A DNA stretch of 58,345 nucleotides from Akkermansia muciniphila (GTDB lineage Bacteria; Verrucomicrobiota; Verrucomicrobiia; Verrucomicrobiales; Akkermansiaceae): assembly GCA_945860285.1 (NCBI GenBank), contig CAMAQB010000009.1, forward strand, positions 1 through 58,345, written 5' to 3'. The position numbers and the translations under genes are program-made. The notes beneath the pieces are model-generated. The model was given only the letters and a program-made list of their open reading frames with translations, was not told where the DNA came from and made no database searches. Below are positions 43,929 to 52,777 of the stretch, piece after piece (position 1 is the stretch's first letter; each line of letters starts with the position of its first letter).

Positions 43929-45608
43929 TTACTTCGCCTTCAGTTCGATCGATTTCAGCGCCATGCCGCGTTGATTAGGAGCGGCGATTTTCAAGGTTGT
44001 CGCGCCTTTTTCCAGCTTCACTTCCACAGCTTCGGTTTTCTCCCACAGGCCGTTTGAATTAACCACCTTGATGGTGACCGGCGGGTTGCTGCCGGTGCTG
44101 ACGTTGAGCACCTGTTCCATATTGGGCGTAGCGGCAGTGACCTGCACCGTATACGTTCCGGCGGTGGCGACATCGAGATTGAATTCGATGAAGCTGTTGT
44201 CGATGCTCTTGTCGAAGTTCACCTGCTTGCCGCCGGTGAAGCAATCGATCGTGCGCGCAGCCAGCATTGTGGCAAACTGCGACGCTTCAAACACCGTCGA
44301 ACTGGCGGCGACCTTGATCGGTCCCGCCGCCGCTACCGCCTGCGTCGCTGCGTTTTTGTCGGGCACCAGTTCTTTTTCCGCCTCGTCCGCTTTGGCCGAT
44401 GCGGTGATGTCGGTTTTCACCAGTTGCAGGTCCTGGCGGATTTTGTTGGCCACCGCCATGATCTTGTCCTTCGCGGCGGGAGTCGCGGCGGCGAACCAGC
44501 GCAGATGTTCCACCTGGGAAAACTCCGCAGAGTGTTCGCGTTCCTGCACGGCGGCGATGAATTCCGTGCCGCCCATGCCTTCGAGTTTTGAAACCTGCCA
44601 GCCGCGGCCGTAGCCAACCTTCCAGGCGCTGCCCGGTTGGGGCTCGGCCATCGGGAAAGCCGTTTTGTATGCCACACAAGCGTGAGCCGGTTGGCCGACG
44701 CCGATGGCCGGAATGCCGAATGCGTGGCAAATGAACACACTCCACGAAGAGCGAGGACCACACTTGCCGCCGCCGGCGAGAACATTTTTGAACGTGCCTG
44801 CGAAATCGATCGGTGAATTCCTGCGCCAGACTTCGCTGGTCGAATTCACCACCAGTTCATTTTTCTTCAGGTCGGGGCGCCAGGTATTGATCATCTTGCG
44901 ACCCCAGGCGAGGTCCTCATTGGAGGCTCCCGAATTGACGATCTTGGTGTATTCCCAGACGGTCAGGTGGTCGAAGCTGGGGAACAACTCCTTGTTCTGG
45001 TGAGCGGTTTTGTAGTGCTTGAAGCGTTCGATGACATCCGACGGCGTTTTCGCGCCCCCGGCACCGATGTTCACCGATCCCGGCGGCAGCAGGCCGGTGG
45101 CAATGGCGAGTTTCAGGTAGATGCCTTGCTTGGCATCCGGGTCGGCCAGCATGATTTTGTTCCAGATGCCGAGAGCTTCCGTGGAAAGCATGTAGCTGTT
45201 GTCCTCACGGGCCGGGAGTCCGAGCGGCACCACGGCGATCAGATAGAGGTCGAGCGCCTCGGTGTTTTTCATCAACCAGCTCAGGAATGCGGCATTGGTG
45301 GGGTCGGCCTTGGCAAAAGCCGCCAGTTTGTCCGGCGTGGTTTTGGCGATGAACTGGCGTTGGTCGAGCACGCTGTGAAAGACCGGATCCTTCAGCAGTG
45401 AGGTCAGCGAAGCCTCATCGGCATTGGCAGGCATCTTGCTGTTCAGCCAGGTTGTGGCTCCGTTCAGGTAACCAGCGAAGTCCGCGCCTTTCACGGCGGC
45501 GTCGATTTCCTTTTCACCCGGTTCCCAGGCTCGCACGATCGCGGGAAGAGACCATAAAACCGCGCCCGTCAGCAGCGCGTTGATTGTTGTGTTTTTCATT
45601 ATTTTCAT
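43929..45608 (-). CDS. Secreted protein with transglutaminase-like core and C-terminal carbohydrate-binding-type domain
   Basis: 559 residues with a signal peptide (about 1-27, ending IVRAW). A second ATG three codons in (45599) is equally possible as start. The middle holds GGGKCGPRSSWSVFICHAFGIPAIGVGQPAHACVAYKT, whose Cys and His spacing resembles the transglutaminase/protease core. I treat that as probable rather than certain. The last ~130 residues form a beta sandwich like CBM6/CBM35 (VFEASQFATMLAARTIDCFTGGK, FIEFNLDVATAGTYTVQVTAATPN, VKLEKGATTLKIAAPNQRGMALKSIEL). It is probably periplasmic or surface-exposed and bound to polysaccharide. A terminator follows its stop. The next gene upstream is a secreted SGNH esterase. 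Confidence 0.65.
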   Translation of the reverse strand: MKIMKNTTINALLTGAVLWSLPAIVRAWEPGEKEIDAAVKGADFAGYLNGATTWLNSKMPANADEASLTSLLKDPVFHSVLDQRQFIAKTTPDKLAAFAKADPTNAAFLSWLMKNTEALDLYLIAVVPLGLPAREDNSYMLSTEALGIWNKIMLADPDAKQGIYLKLAIATGLLPPGSVNIGAGGAKTPSDVIERFKHYKTAHQNKELFPSFDHLTVWEYTKIVNSGASNEDLAWGRKMINTWRPDLKKNELVVNSTSEVWRRNSPIDFAGTFKNVLAGGGKCGPRSSWSVFICHAFGIPAIGVGQPAHACVAYKTAFPMAEPQPGSAWKVGYGRGWQVSKLEGMGGTEFIAAVQEREHSAEFSQVEHLRWFAAATPAAKDKIMAVANKIRQDLQLVKTDITASAKADEAEKELVPDKNAATQAVAAAGPIKVAASSTVFEASQFATMLAARTIDCFTGGKQVNFDKSIDNSFIEFNLDVATAGTYTVQVTAATPNMEQVLNVSTGSNPPVTIKVVNSNGLWEKTEAVEVKLEKGATTLKIAAPNQRGMALKSIELKAK

Positions 45609-45719
45609 CTGTTTGGATTGATTGTTACGTGGGAATCATTCGGAAAAGTCACCGGCTGAATTCCATGACTCCGGGGCTTGCTGGGATGCGCAGCTTCATG
45701 CTAAGGTCGAAAGAAAAAG

Positions 45720-46757
45720 TTATTTTTTCTCAATGCCCATCAACTCCTGCATCGTGTCCGCAAATGTTTTGCCGAGCAGGATGAAAAAACGTCCCTCGCC
45801 GAAATAATGGAATCCAAGATTGGAAGTGGCCCGCTGAAGCATGGCTTCCTCCTCCTTGGTGACCGGCTGGGTTTTCAGGTCGCGCTTGCTGACCCATCCC
45901 GCTGTCTTGATGTCGATGATCGCGGGATGCAACAATGGCGCGCTCTCGACCGACTTCACGTTGCCCTTGAATTCCGGCACGGTATTGACAAACCGATGAC
46001 CCTCGCGGACCTCCTTTTGCTTGATGTTGACCTTCTCGACATCGACGCCGTTGACGCCCATCACACCGACCACGCATTTCATGTCCGGGGCTTTGAATTC
46101 GGCGCGCAGGTCCTTGATCAGATGCACGAGGTTGGCGCCGTATTCCTTGCGGCCCTTGTCATCAAACAGGTCATTGTAGCCTTGGAACCAAACAAATCCC
46201 GCGATTTCATAACCGTCTTTCTCATTGTACGACGGAAAATGTTTTTTCAAGTTGTCGAGGGTCTCATGCACGATTCCGACCAAGGCGCGGTACTGGCCGC
46301 CGACATCCTCCGGTTTCACACCGTCGACCGGTCCGGCGCTCGGCGGACGGAAATTCACATACAAACTCTGACCGCCGGGACCGTATTTGATCAACAGCAC
46401 CTGTTCTTCGAGCGCCTCGCCCATGAAGTAACCAAACGAATATTCCGGGCCGATCTTGCTGCCCAGCTTGTCGTAGTCCTTGCGACCGCCGAAGCCGGTT
46501 TGCAACTTGTCATAGACGCCGCCGTTGGCCACCCAGACATCGTCGCGGGTGACGAAATTTTTGCCATCGGGCTTGAAAGTCTTCAGCAGGGCCGCCCGCG
46601 CTGGGTCCTTGTCTTCGCCGAGGAAATCGATGGTGCGAATATCCGCCTGGCCATCCATGTTCGACTGGCCCGCGAGGATGAAGACTTTCACGGGTTTCGC
46701 CTGCGACAGAGTAATCGATGCGAAGAACCAAACGAGTGCGTTGATGTGTTTTTTCAT
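45720..46757 (-). CDS. Secreted SGNH/sialate O-acetylesterase-type hydrolase
   Basis: 345 residues from ATG 46757, giving the signal peptide MKKHINALVWFFASITLSQA. The GQSNMDG block with the nucleophile Ser is at residues ~30-35 in FILAGQSNMDGQAD. The oxyanion Gly and Asn are in GYNDLFD (VWFQGYNDL). The C-terminal His probably lies in LGFHYFGEG. This is the carbohydrate-esterase (SASA, DUF303) pattern that deacetylates sugars. Its neighbours are a CBM-type secreted protein and a DUF1080-heme protein, so a polysaccharide-processing setting is likely. It lies 111 bases downstream of the latter on the same strand. Confidence 0.82.
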   Translation of the reverse strand: MKKHINALVWFFASITLSQAKPVKVFILAGQSNMDGQADIRTIDFLGEDKDPARAALLKTFKPDGKNFVTRDDVWVANGGVYDKLQTGFGGRKDYDKLGSKIGPEYSFGYFMGEALEEQVLLIKYGPGGQSLYVNFRPPSAGPVDGVKPEDVGGQYRALVGIVHETLDNLKKHFPSYNEKDGYEIAGFVWFQGYNDLFDDKGRKEYGANLVHLIKDLRAEFKAPDMKCVVGVMGVNGVDVEKVNIKQKEVREGHRFVNTVPEFKGNVKSVESAPLLHPAIIDIKTAGWVSKRDLKTQPVTKEEEAMLQRATSNLGFHYFGEGRFFILLGKTFADTMQELMGIEKK

Positions 46758-46868
46758 GGTTTTGGATCTCAAGGCTACGCCCCGCCTTTCGTCGATCTTT
46801 CAAGGAAATCCAGGCGGGCATGAAGAGGCAACGAACGTGCGCCAGGGGAGCCGGGGAAGAACTTCGAA

Positions 46869-49844
46869 CTAATGGCCCGCAGCAGGATAAGAATTCTCGA
46901 CCTCCTTTGGGGTAAACGCCGTGTCGCGATCGCTGAGCTGCTTGCGAATCGCTGCGACGCCCTGCGCCTTGACGGCGTCTTTGCCGTTGTCCCATGCAAA
47001 GCGAACAAAGGTTGCGATGTCGGCGAGCTGGGCATCGGAAATTTCGGGGTTCAGTTTGAATCCCGGCATCGCGGCGGCGGGAGTGTAACTTTTCCCTGCC
47101 ACCTGAAGCGGCCCAGCCATGCCTTGGAGCAATACGGCGACAAGGCGTTCGGGCGAATGGGTCACCCACTCGGAGCCGGCCAACGGCGGGCCGAGTTGCT
47201 CGATGCCCTTGCCATCGGGGCCATGACAGGCCATGCAGTGTGCCGTGAACAAAACTTCGCCCCGTTGGAACGCGGCGAGATGTCCCTTGTCCTGCGGTAG
47301 TTTGAAAGCAGCGGCGTTGGTTTTGATGCGGAGGCACTCGACCAAGTCTTCATTCAAGCTGGCATCGTTTGCCTCGCTGCCGAGGATTTCCTGAAAGCGT
47401 TTTTCCCGACCTTTCAAGCCGTTCACCGCGATCTCGCGGAAATAGGGTTGGCTGATGTCGCGCAACAGGAGTTCCTTTAAAAGCAGCAATGCTTTGTCAC
47501 CCGGCAGACTTCCCAGGCTGGCCGCAAGCTGTCGGCGCACGACAAGTTCCGGACGAGCGGCCAATTCCGTCAGGCGCGTCAACATGCTTTCCGCTTCTAA
47601 CGGAGCGAGCAACTCGGTCAAGCGGATGGCCATTTCCAGAACGTGCGGATCATCGGATCGGAGCGCCGCGGCAATCGCGGTGGCATTGACCGCCCCGAGA
47701 CCCTCCAGCGCCCAGAGCGCATGGATCTGGCCAAGCGGCTTAGCGGAATTTCCCGCCATGGCATTGAGCGCGGGCACGGCCGCGCGGTCGCCGCTGTCGA
47801 TGATCAATTGCTGTGCGGTGTCCCGCCACCAGCCGTTTTCGTGGCCGAGAAACGGCACCAGATCGACGGCGCTTTTTCCCAACAACTGCGGCGCTGCGCC
47901 TAACGGATTTCCCTTGTGCACGATCCGATACACCCGGCCCATGCGCGGGTTGCTTTCCAGATTGCGGTGCGCGATTTGTTCGCGAAGATAAGGCGTGACG
48001 TAGGCCTTGTGCTGAATGATGCCGTGATAGAGATCGACCAGAAACAAACTGCCGTCGGGCGCGTTGAACAAGTTGACCGGACGAAAGCGCTCGTCGGTCG
48101 ATGCGAGAAACTCGCGCTCCACCAAGGGATGCTCTCCAGTCAAAACACCGTCTTTTTCCGTGACCTTGAGCATGCGCACGAAATTGGCCGACGGCTCGCA
48201 GAAGAATGCGGTGTCGCGATACTGCGGTGGAAATTGGTCGCCGCGATAATACACCGGACCGCACGCCGCCGTCACCGCAGTGAGGTAGCCTTTTTCATCG
48301 ATGTCGCCTTCGCCGCCGCGGTTGACCGCCGGCGTGATGCGGGCGGGAAAGATTTTATCCCGATAGGAAATGTTAACCGCGCTGCCGGTGGACTTCGGGA
48401 AATTCACATTGCGCGACAACAGGTTCGGCATCAGCTCATCCGCTTTCATGCCAAACCAGTTTTCATTGTAAAACAGGCGTCCGAAGTTGTTTTGGGAAAT
48501 CCCCCACTGGCCGCGAAAGTCAGTACTCTGCTTCACCCACTTGCCGTCGATCTCCCGATAGCGTGCGTTCGATTTCGCATTGTAGATCCAATTGTCCAGG
48601 CCGCGCATCAGGCCGTTGCTGCGGTGTTCGACGTTGCCGGTGCCCGCGTAGTTTTCATCGATGACCGTCATCTTGCCGGGCTGGTCGTTGACATTTTCGA
48701 CGAAAAAAAGTTTTTCGTGCCCGGCATAAAGGATGCCGTTCTTGTAAAATGCAATCGATCGCGGTTGATTCAGACCGTCCATGAACACCTTGTAGTCTTC
48801 GAACGCTCCATCGTGATCCGCATCCGTTAGAATCGAAATGCGACCGATCGGATCGCTCTCGCCATCGGCCGCGACATTGAGCATGTAGCCGCGCATCTCG
48901 ACGACCCACATCCGGCCGTTGCCGTCAAAATTGATCGCCAGCGGACTTTGGATCATGGGGTCGCTGGCCACCACGCTCATGGCGAAATCCTCGTGGAGTT
49001 TGAATGTCTTCAGTCCCTGCTCGGGAGTCAGCGCGGGCGCGGGCGGGATTTGGTCGAAAGGGATCACATAGGTGTATCCCTTTTTTTTGGGTTTCTCCTC
49101 TGCTTTTGCTGCCGGTTTCGCCGCCGGATCGAGTGTCAGTTTTTGGATCCACACGTTGCGGAATCGCACCGGATTGTGATGCCCTTGCAACTTGACCGGA
49201 CGCGGTTCCGGGCCTTCTTTCTCGCCGACGCCGGTCTTGCCGGTGATGGAATAGTCGTCGTGAATCAAGGCGCCATTCTGACACACGGTGATGCGCGCGT
49301 TCTCGGTTTTCTTGTCGCCCTCAAATCGCGCGGCGCGGAAGGCGATGTCGTAACTCTGCCACTCGCCCGCTTTTTTGCTGACCAGCAGATCGGGCTTTTT
49401 CTGTTTGTAGATGCTGCCGCAGAAACTGGACTTGTAGTCCTCCGCCGCGATGCCGAACGAGTTGTGAATCTGGACCTCGTAGCGCTGTTGGATGTAGATG
49501 CCGGAATTGCCATCCGCTTCGGGGTCCTTGACGTCTTTCACCGCGTTGACGTTGAACTCCACGTGCATGCGGAAATCCTGATAACTCTCCTTCGTGAGCA
49601 GGCTGTCCCAGTCGGGCGAGGCGGTGAGAACGCCATCCGCAAAAACCCACTTGGTCGGATCCGGTCCCTCGGCCACGAGGCTATAGCCGTCAGGCCCGAC
49701 GAGGATGGCCGCGTCGGCAGGCCGCTCCGCTTTGGCGATGTCGATGATTCCCTTGGTGGTTCCAGGTTCGACCGCCAACGCGGGGTGAATGACGAAGGCC
49801 GTCAGGAAAAGCAGTGCGGAGAATTGGCAGATCTGGGAAGTCAT
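46869..49844 (-). CDS. DUF1080 plus PVC-type heme-binding protein with cytochrome c domain
   Basis: 991 residues from ATG 49844; a TTG six codons upstream is not needed. There is a signal peptide (about 1-25). The first ~235 residues are DUF1080 (3-keto-disaccharide hydrolase-like beta sandwich; SYQDFRMHVEFNV, GNSGIYIQQRYEVQIHNS). A linker rich in Lys/Ala precedes a beta-propeller of the PVC dehydrogenase type (FDGNGRMWVVEMRGYM, GLNQPRSIAFYKNGILYAG, HRSNGLMRGLDNWIYNAKSNARYR), then HEAT-like repeats. A C-terminal cytochrome c domain has C-MAC-H near residue 869 and a likely Met ligand in AAAMPGFKL. It is likely a periplasmic sugar oxidoreductase; substrate unknown. Confidence 0.87.
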   Translation of the reverse strand: MTSQICQFSALLFLTAFVIHPALAVEPGTTKGIIDIAKAERPADAAILVGPDGYSLVAEGPDPTKWVFADGVLTASPDWDSLLTKESYQDFRMHVEFNVNAVKDVKDPEADGNSGIYIQQRYEVQIHNSFGIAAEDYKSSFCGSIYKQKKPDLLVSKKAGEWQSYDIAFRAARFEGDKKTENARITVCQNGALIHDDYSITGKTGVGEKEGPEPRPVKLQGHHNPVRFRNVWIQKLTLDPAAKPAAKAEEKPKKKGYTYVIPFDQIPPAPALTPEQGLKTFKLHEDFAMSVVASDPMIQSPLAINFDGNGRMWVVEMRGYMLNVAADGESDPIGRISILTDADHDGAFEDYKVFMDGLNQPRSIAFYKNGILYAGHEKLFFVENVNDQPGKMTVIDENYAGTGNVEHRSNGLMRGLDNWIYNAKSNARYREIDGKWVKQSTDFRGQWGISQNNFGRLFYNENWFGMKADELMPNLLSRNVNFPKSTGSAVNISYRDKIFPARITPAVNRGGEGDIDEKGYLTAVTAACGPVYYRGDQFPPQYRDTAFFCEPSANFVRMLKVTEKDGVLTGEHPLVEREFLASTDERFRPVNLFNAPDGSLFLVDLYHGIIQHKAYVTPYLREQIAHRNLESNPRMGRVYRIVHKGNPLGAAPQLLGKSAVDLVPFLGHENGWWRDTAQQLIIDSGDRAAVPALNAMAGNSAKPLGQIHALWALEGLGAVNATAIAAALRSDDPHVLEMAIRLTELLAPLEAESMLTRLTELAARPELVVRRQLAASLGSLPGDKALLLLKELLLRDISQPYFREIAVNGLKGREKRFQEILGSEANDASLNEDLVECLRIKTNAAAFKLPQDKGHLAAFQRGEVLFTAHCMACHGPDGKGIEQLGPPLAGSEWVTHSPERLVAVLLQGMAGPLQVAGKSYTPAAAMPGFKLNPEISDAQLADIATFVRFAWDNGKDAVKAQGVAAIRKQLSDRDTAFTPKEVENSYPAAGH

Positions 49845-49996
49845 GAGTTGTGCGATAGACAAAGCCTGTACTGCATTCCGCTCCGAACCGCAAATGATTA
49901 ATTTTCCGCCCGCTGTCCCACTCGGCAGAAAAAACTACGGCGATCAAGCCAGGGAAAGGATTGCATGGAATGTCGCAATCAAAAGGCAAGGGACGA

Positions 49997-50132
49997 TCTC
50001 CGAGCGTTCCGGTGGGGGACGGTCGCGGATCACCCTAACGTGATATCCCTTCACCCCGCGCTCTCCCGCGCCAACAACGCCGGTGAGTCAGGAAGGATGA
50101 TGACCCGTCATCCATCCTACCCCCACCGGATC
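49997..50132. mobile_element. MITE-like palindromic element, copy 3
   Basis: The left end (49997-50018, ending in GTTCCGGTGGGGG) is identical over 22 bases to the right end of copy 2. The right end begins CCCCCACCGGATC at 50120. The interior is homologous to copies 1 and 2. Same size class (about 130-146 bases) and no gene inside. Confidence 0.7.
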
Positions 50133-50894
50133 CCCAGGGACTGCGATCCCTGCCTTTGAGCATCTCTCTGGCTTGATCGCAGTCGAAACTTGCCTTCATT
50201 ATATTGTTTTAAAAAATTCGGTTCTGCTATTTCCCAAACAGTCGATGGAAATGACATGGAACATCCCTCAGAAATTTCGCTTAAGCTCCTGGGACGACCG
50301 CTTAGGCCCTTGGTGCGACCTCTTCATGTGCATGTTGCCTGGGAACTTGCCTGGGCCACCTTCCAAAATCGGAAATGCCCGGCACAGGTGTGCTGGCCAC
50401 CTTCTCATAATTGTCAGTCCCCATCTCATAGTCCCCATCTCATAGGGGATGTCACTCAGATCGCAAAAAACTGCCGGTGGCTGCTTAGGGTAGGTTGGTT
50501 CATTTCATAGTGGTTGCGAAATTCCTTTGATCCGGGCAAAAAGCTGCCTCAGGAAACGCCGGACCTCCTCGGTCACGTCAAAGATTTTCGCACCCGAAAA
50601 TGGAACTCTGAACTTGCTGCCCGCGGGTGGTGGATCAGGTTATTCGACGGCAGAACGCGCTGTACGGTGTGTTGGTGATGTCAACACGGCGCAGGTTGCA
50701 GGAGACGATGAGAAGCGAGGCAAGTAGGACGGCAAACGTTCTGCGATGAAAATGTGTTTTGATTATTGGATGACTCGTTGGTTAGCCAAACAGATTTTTA
50801 TTGGTGCCGAAACTTGCGGGCGTTGGCAGACCGGATGTCACATTCATGACAGTGCAAATCCTCTCAGCCCGTGGATTCGCGACTTCCGTACTGC
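50133..50894. other. Gene-free interval after MITE copy 3
   Basis: About 760 bases. It contains a doubled GTCCCCATCTCATAG motif around 50417-50443, related to the flanking repeats of the toxin-antitoxin module. Open frames here are short, have no family resemblance, and have poor starts. I see nothing else supportable. Confidence 0.5.
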
Positions 50895-51830
50895 TCAAGG
50901 TTTCTGTTCCAACCACGCCTTCAATTCCGTGATTTCCTCTGCGGTCAGCCGGTGTTTGGGAGGCATGTGGCCGAAGTCCACCAGCACGCGGATCGGGTGG
51001 GAGTGAACCCGGTAGAGCGGCGCGCGGTCGCCATCTTCATCGTGACATTTCGTGCAGGTTTTCATTTCGAGCGGCTTGCCGTAATCGGGCTGTCGATCAC
51101 CCGGCGGAAAGAAAAAGCGCGAGCGCGGCTGGTTAGCAATGTGATGGTTGATGGCCGCCGTGAGCGCCTCGTCGTTAACAAGGTCGGCGCGGGCGGGATG
51201 AATCGCGAGCGGACCGGAGGAATGGCATTTGTAACAACCGGTGCCCTCGAACTTGACCTTCGCACCTTTTATTTCAGCGAAATAATCGAGCGGTGGATCG
51301 ACCGTCAGGTCCTGCACGATGGAAAAGTAGCCCCAGTTTTTGTCGGTGGAGGTTTTTTGCACGAGCAGGTAAACCCGCACGGTGTCATTGGCGAAGGCGG
51401 CGATGTGATTGAGCATCGGCCTGCGGATGATGTCTTCCTGCGTGCTGATCAGACCGACATCGGAAACTGGCACGGCCAGTCCCTGGTCAAAAAGATCGCG
51501 CACCTGCCTCATGTAGGTTTTGACCTCCTCTTCCGTCAGCCCCAGCGCGCCGGATCGGGCATGCGGCGGCAGGGGGGTCACCGCATCTGTCCATTTTTTG
51601 TGGATTTTATCGACCCCCACCGAGGAACTGAGCGCGTCAAAATCCTGCCGGGTGAATTTTGTTAGATCGAGCGGCGGTTCCCGCAACAGCCCGGTGTCGG
51701 TGGGGATCGCGGGCTTGATGTGCACGGGTACAATTTCTTCGTCCCCTTGCAGTCGGGGAGACAGTTCCGGCAACAGCAGGGCCAGGAGCAGCAGTGCGAT
51801 TTTCCATACGAATGGGAAGGTGAAACGCAT
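50895..51830 (-). CDS. Secreted diheme cytochrome-like protein
   Basis: 311 residues from ATG 51830, giving a signal peptide (RFTFPFVWKIALLLLALLLPELSP). There are two heme-attachment motifs, CYKCH near residue 200 and CTKCH near 258. The C-terminal KHRLTAEEITELKAWLEQKP is typical of small periplasmic cytochromes that end in a helix. The N-terminal 150 residues have no recognised family. Its redox partners are unknown. It lies 126 bases downstream of a DUF2231-like gene on the same strand and might receive electrons from, or be co-expressed with, it. Confidence 0.78.
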   Translation of the reverse strand: MRFTFPFVWKIALLLLALLLPELSPRLQGDEEIVPVHIKPAIPTDTGLLREPPLDLTKFTRQDFDALSSSVGVDKIHKKWTDAVTPLPPHARSGALGLTEEEVKTYMRQVRDLFDQGLAVPVSDVGLISTQEDIIRRPMLNHIAAFANDTVRVYLLVQKTSTDKNWGYFSIVQDLTVDPPLDYFAEIKGAKVKFEGTGCYKCHSSGPLAIHPARADLVNDEALTAAINHHIANQPRSRFFFPPGDRQPDYGKPLEMKTCTKCHDEDGDRAPLYRVHSHPIRVLVDFGHMPPKHRLTAEEITELKAWLEQKP

Positions 51831-51956
51831 ACGAGCAATCAACTCCGCTCACTCTAGATGGCCGCACCGCTGTGTCGAGGATATTCCGGAAAACATCCGA
51901 CTGCGGTTGTTGGGATCACGGCTGTTCAGGCGGCGTTGGATTTGCCCCTTTTCATG

Positions 51957-52460
51957 TTAATTATTGTCGACCTTGGTTTTCAAGCTGACTGCTCCCTTCT
52001 CCGGCAGGCGAAAATCCGGCCTGCGAATCCTGCCACCTGATTCCGCGATCCATATTCCCGAGCCCAGCGCCACCAGACAGCAAGCTGCCGCAGCGAAGGA
52101 AACATACCTTCCTATCGAAAAGCGCCAAATGCTGGCGCCAAGTGCAACTGTGGAAACAAGCGCGCTCAGATACATCAGCTTTGACCATACCTCGGCACGT
52201 TCTTCGTGCGACTCAAGGGCCTGCTCGACGTTGGAATCCAGGAAAACCCGAACCGTTCCTTTCTCGTATCGTTCAAACGCGGCTTCGCCGGTTGACATGA
52301 CTATCGCAGTCATCCAGCCACAGAGTGCGGCAATGGCGAGTCCCGTGAGCAATGTCGCTTTGTTGCGCAGGACGATCCCGACAAGGATCGGAATGATGGC
52401 AATCCCGCTACCGAGGAAGGGCAGGTGATTTACAGCGAGGTGAAGGTGCTCTTGTGACAT
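51957..52460 (-). CDS. DUF2231-like four-helix membrane protein
   Basis: 167 residues. Four hydrophobic helices are visible (about 8-30, 35-52, 92-112 and 117-137). The N-terminal EHLHLAVNHLPFLGSG resembles the conserved His-containing start of DUF2231 proteins (H-x-x-x-H-FP), which are often found with cytochromes. A Glu/Arg-rich loop lies between helices 2 and 3. An inner-membrane location is likely, and the diheme protein behind it fits a redox context. Function unproven. Confidence 0.65.
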   Translation of the reverse strand: MSQEHLHLAVNHLPFLGSGIAIIPILVGIVLRNKATLLTGLAIAALCGWMTAIVMSTGEAAFERYEKGTVRVFLDSNVEQALESHEERAEVWSKLMYLSALVSTVALGASIWRFSIGRYVSFAAAACCLVALGSGIWIAESGGRIRRPDFRLPEKGAVSLKTKVDNN

Positions 52461-52593
52461 GGGAATTGCAGAGTATCAGTCCCGTTTTTTCGTGAATATG
52501 GGGTATAACCCTACATTGTCCGGGCAGTCGGGCATCCTGCCGTCCCGGGTTTTTTATGCGTTATCATGCGAAGTGAATGTCCCCGTTTCATGA

Positions 52594-52743
52594 ATCAAAC
52601 GGTGTAGCGCCGTAGGTGCGGCATCTTTGTAGAACATGAACATCAAATGACCAAGCCCCGTCAGGGGCGACATATCTGCTGGATTCCGCACCTACGGCGC
52701 AGGGAATTTATTGCGGAATGAAACCCCTTTCGGGGCCGAACGT
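52594..52743. repeat. Dispersed intergenic repeat, single copy
   Basis: About 150 bases that recur at 56465-56655. Ordered blocks are GCGCCGTAGGTGCGGCATC, TTTGTAGAACATGAACATC, AAGCCCCGTCAGGGGCGAC, CCGCAC.TACGGCGCAGGG and GAAACCCCTTTCGGGGCCGAA. The internal GCCCCGTCAGGGGC and CCCCTTTCGGGG are short hairpins, and the outer GCGCCGTAGGTGCGG pairs with CCGCACCTACGGCGC. It fills most of the gap between the DUF2231-like gene and the next one. Confidence 0.8.
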
Positions 52744-52777
52744 TTGAGCGCATCCGCGGCGGGATGGGAGCTTGATT

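Noticed and set aside
50190-50510. A 106-residue open frame in the interval after MITE copy 3
   Set aside because: No ribosome-binding site or recognised motifs, and it contains repeat-derived sequence at its end.
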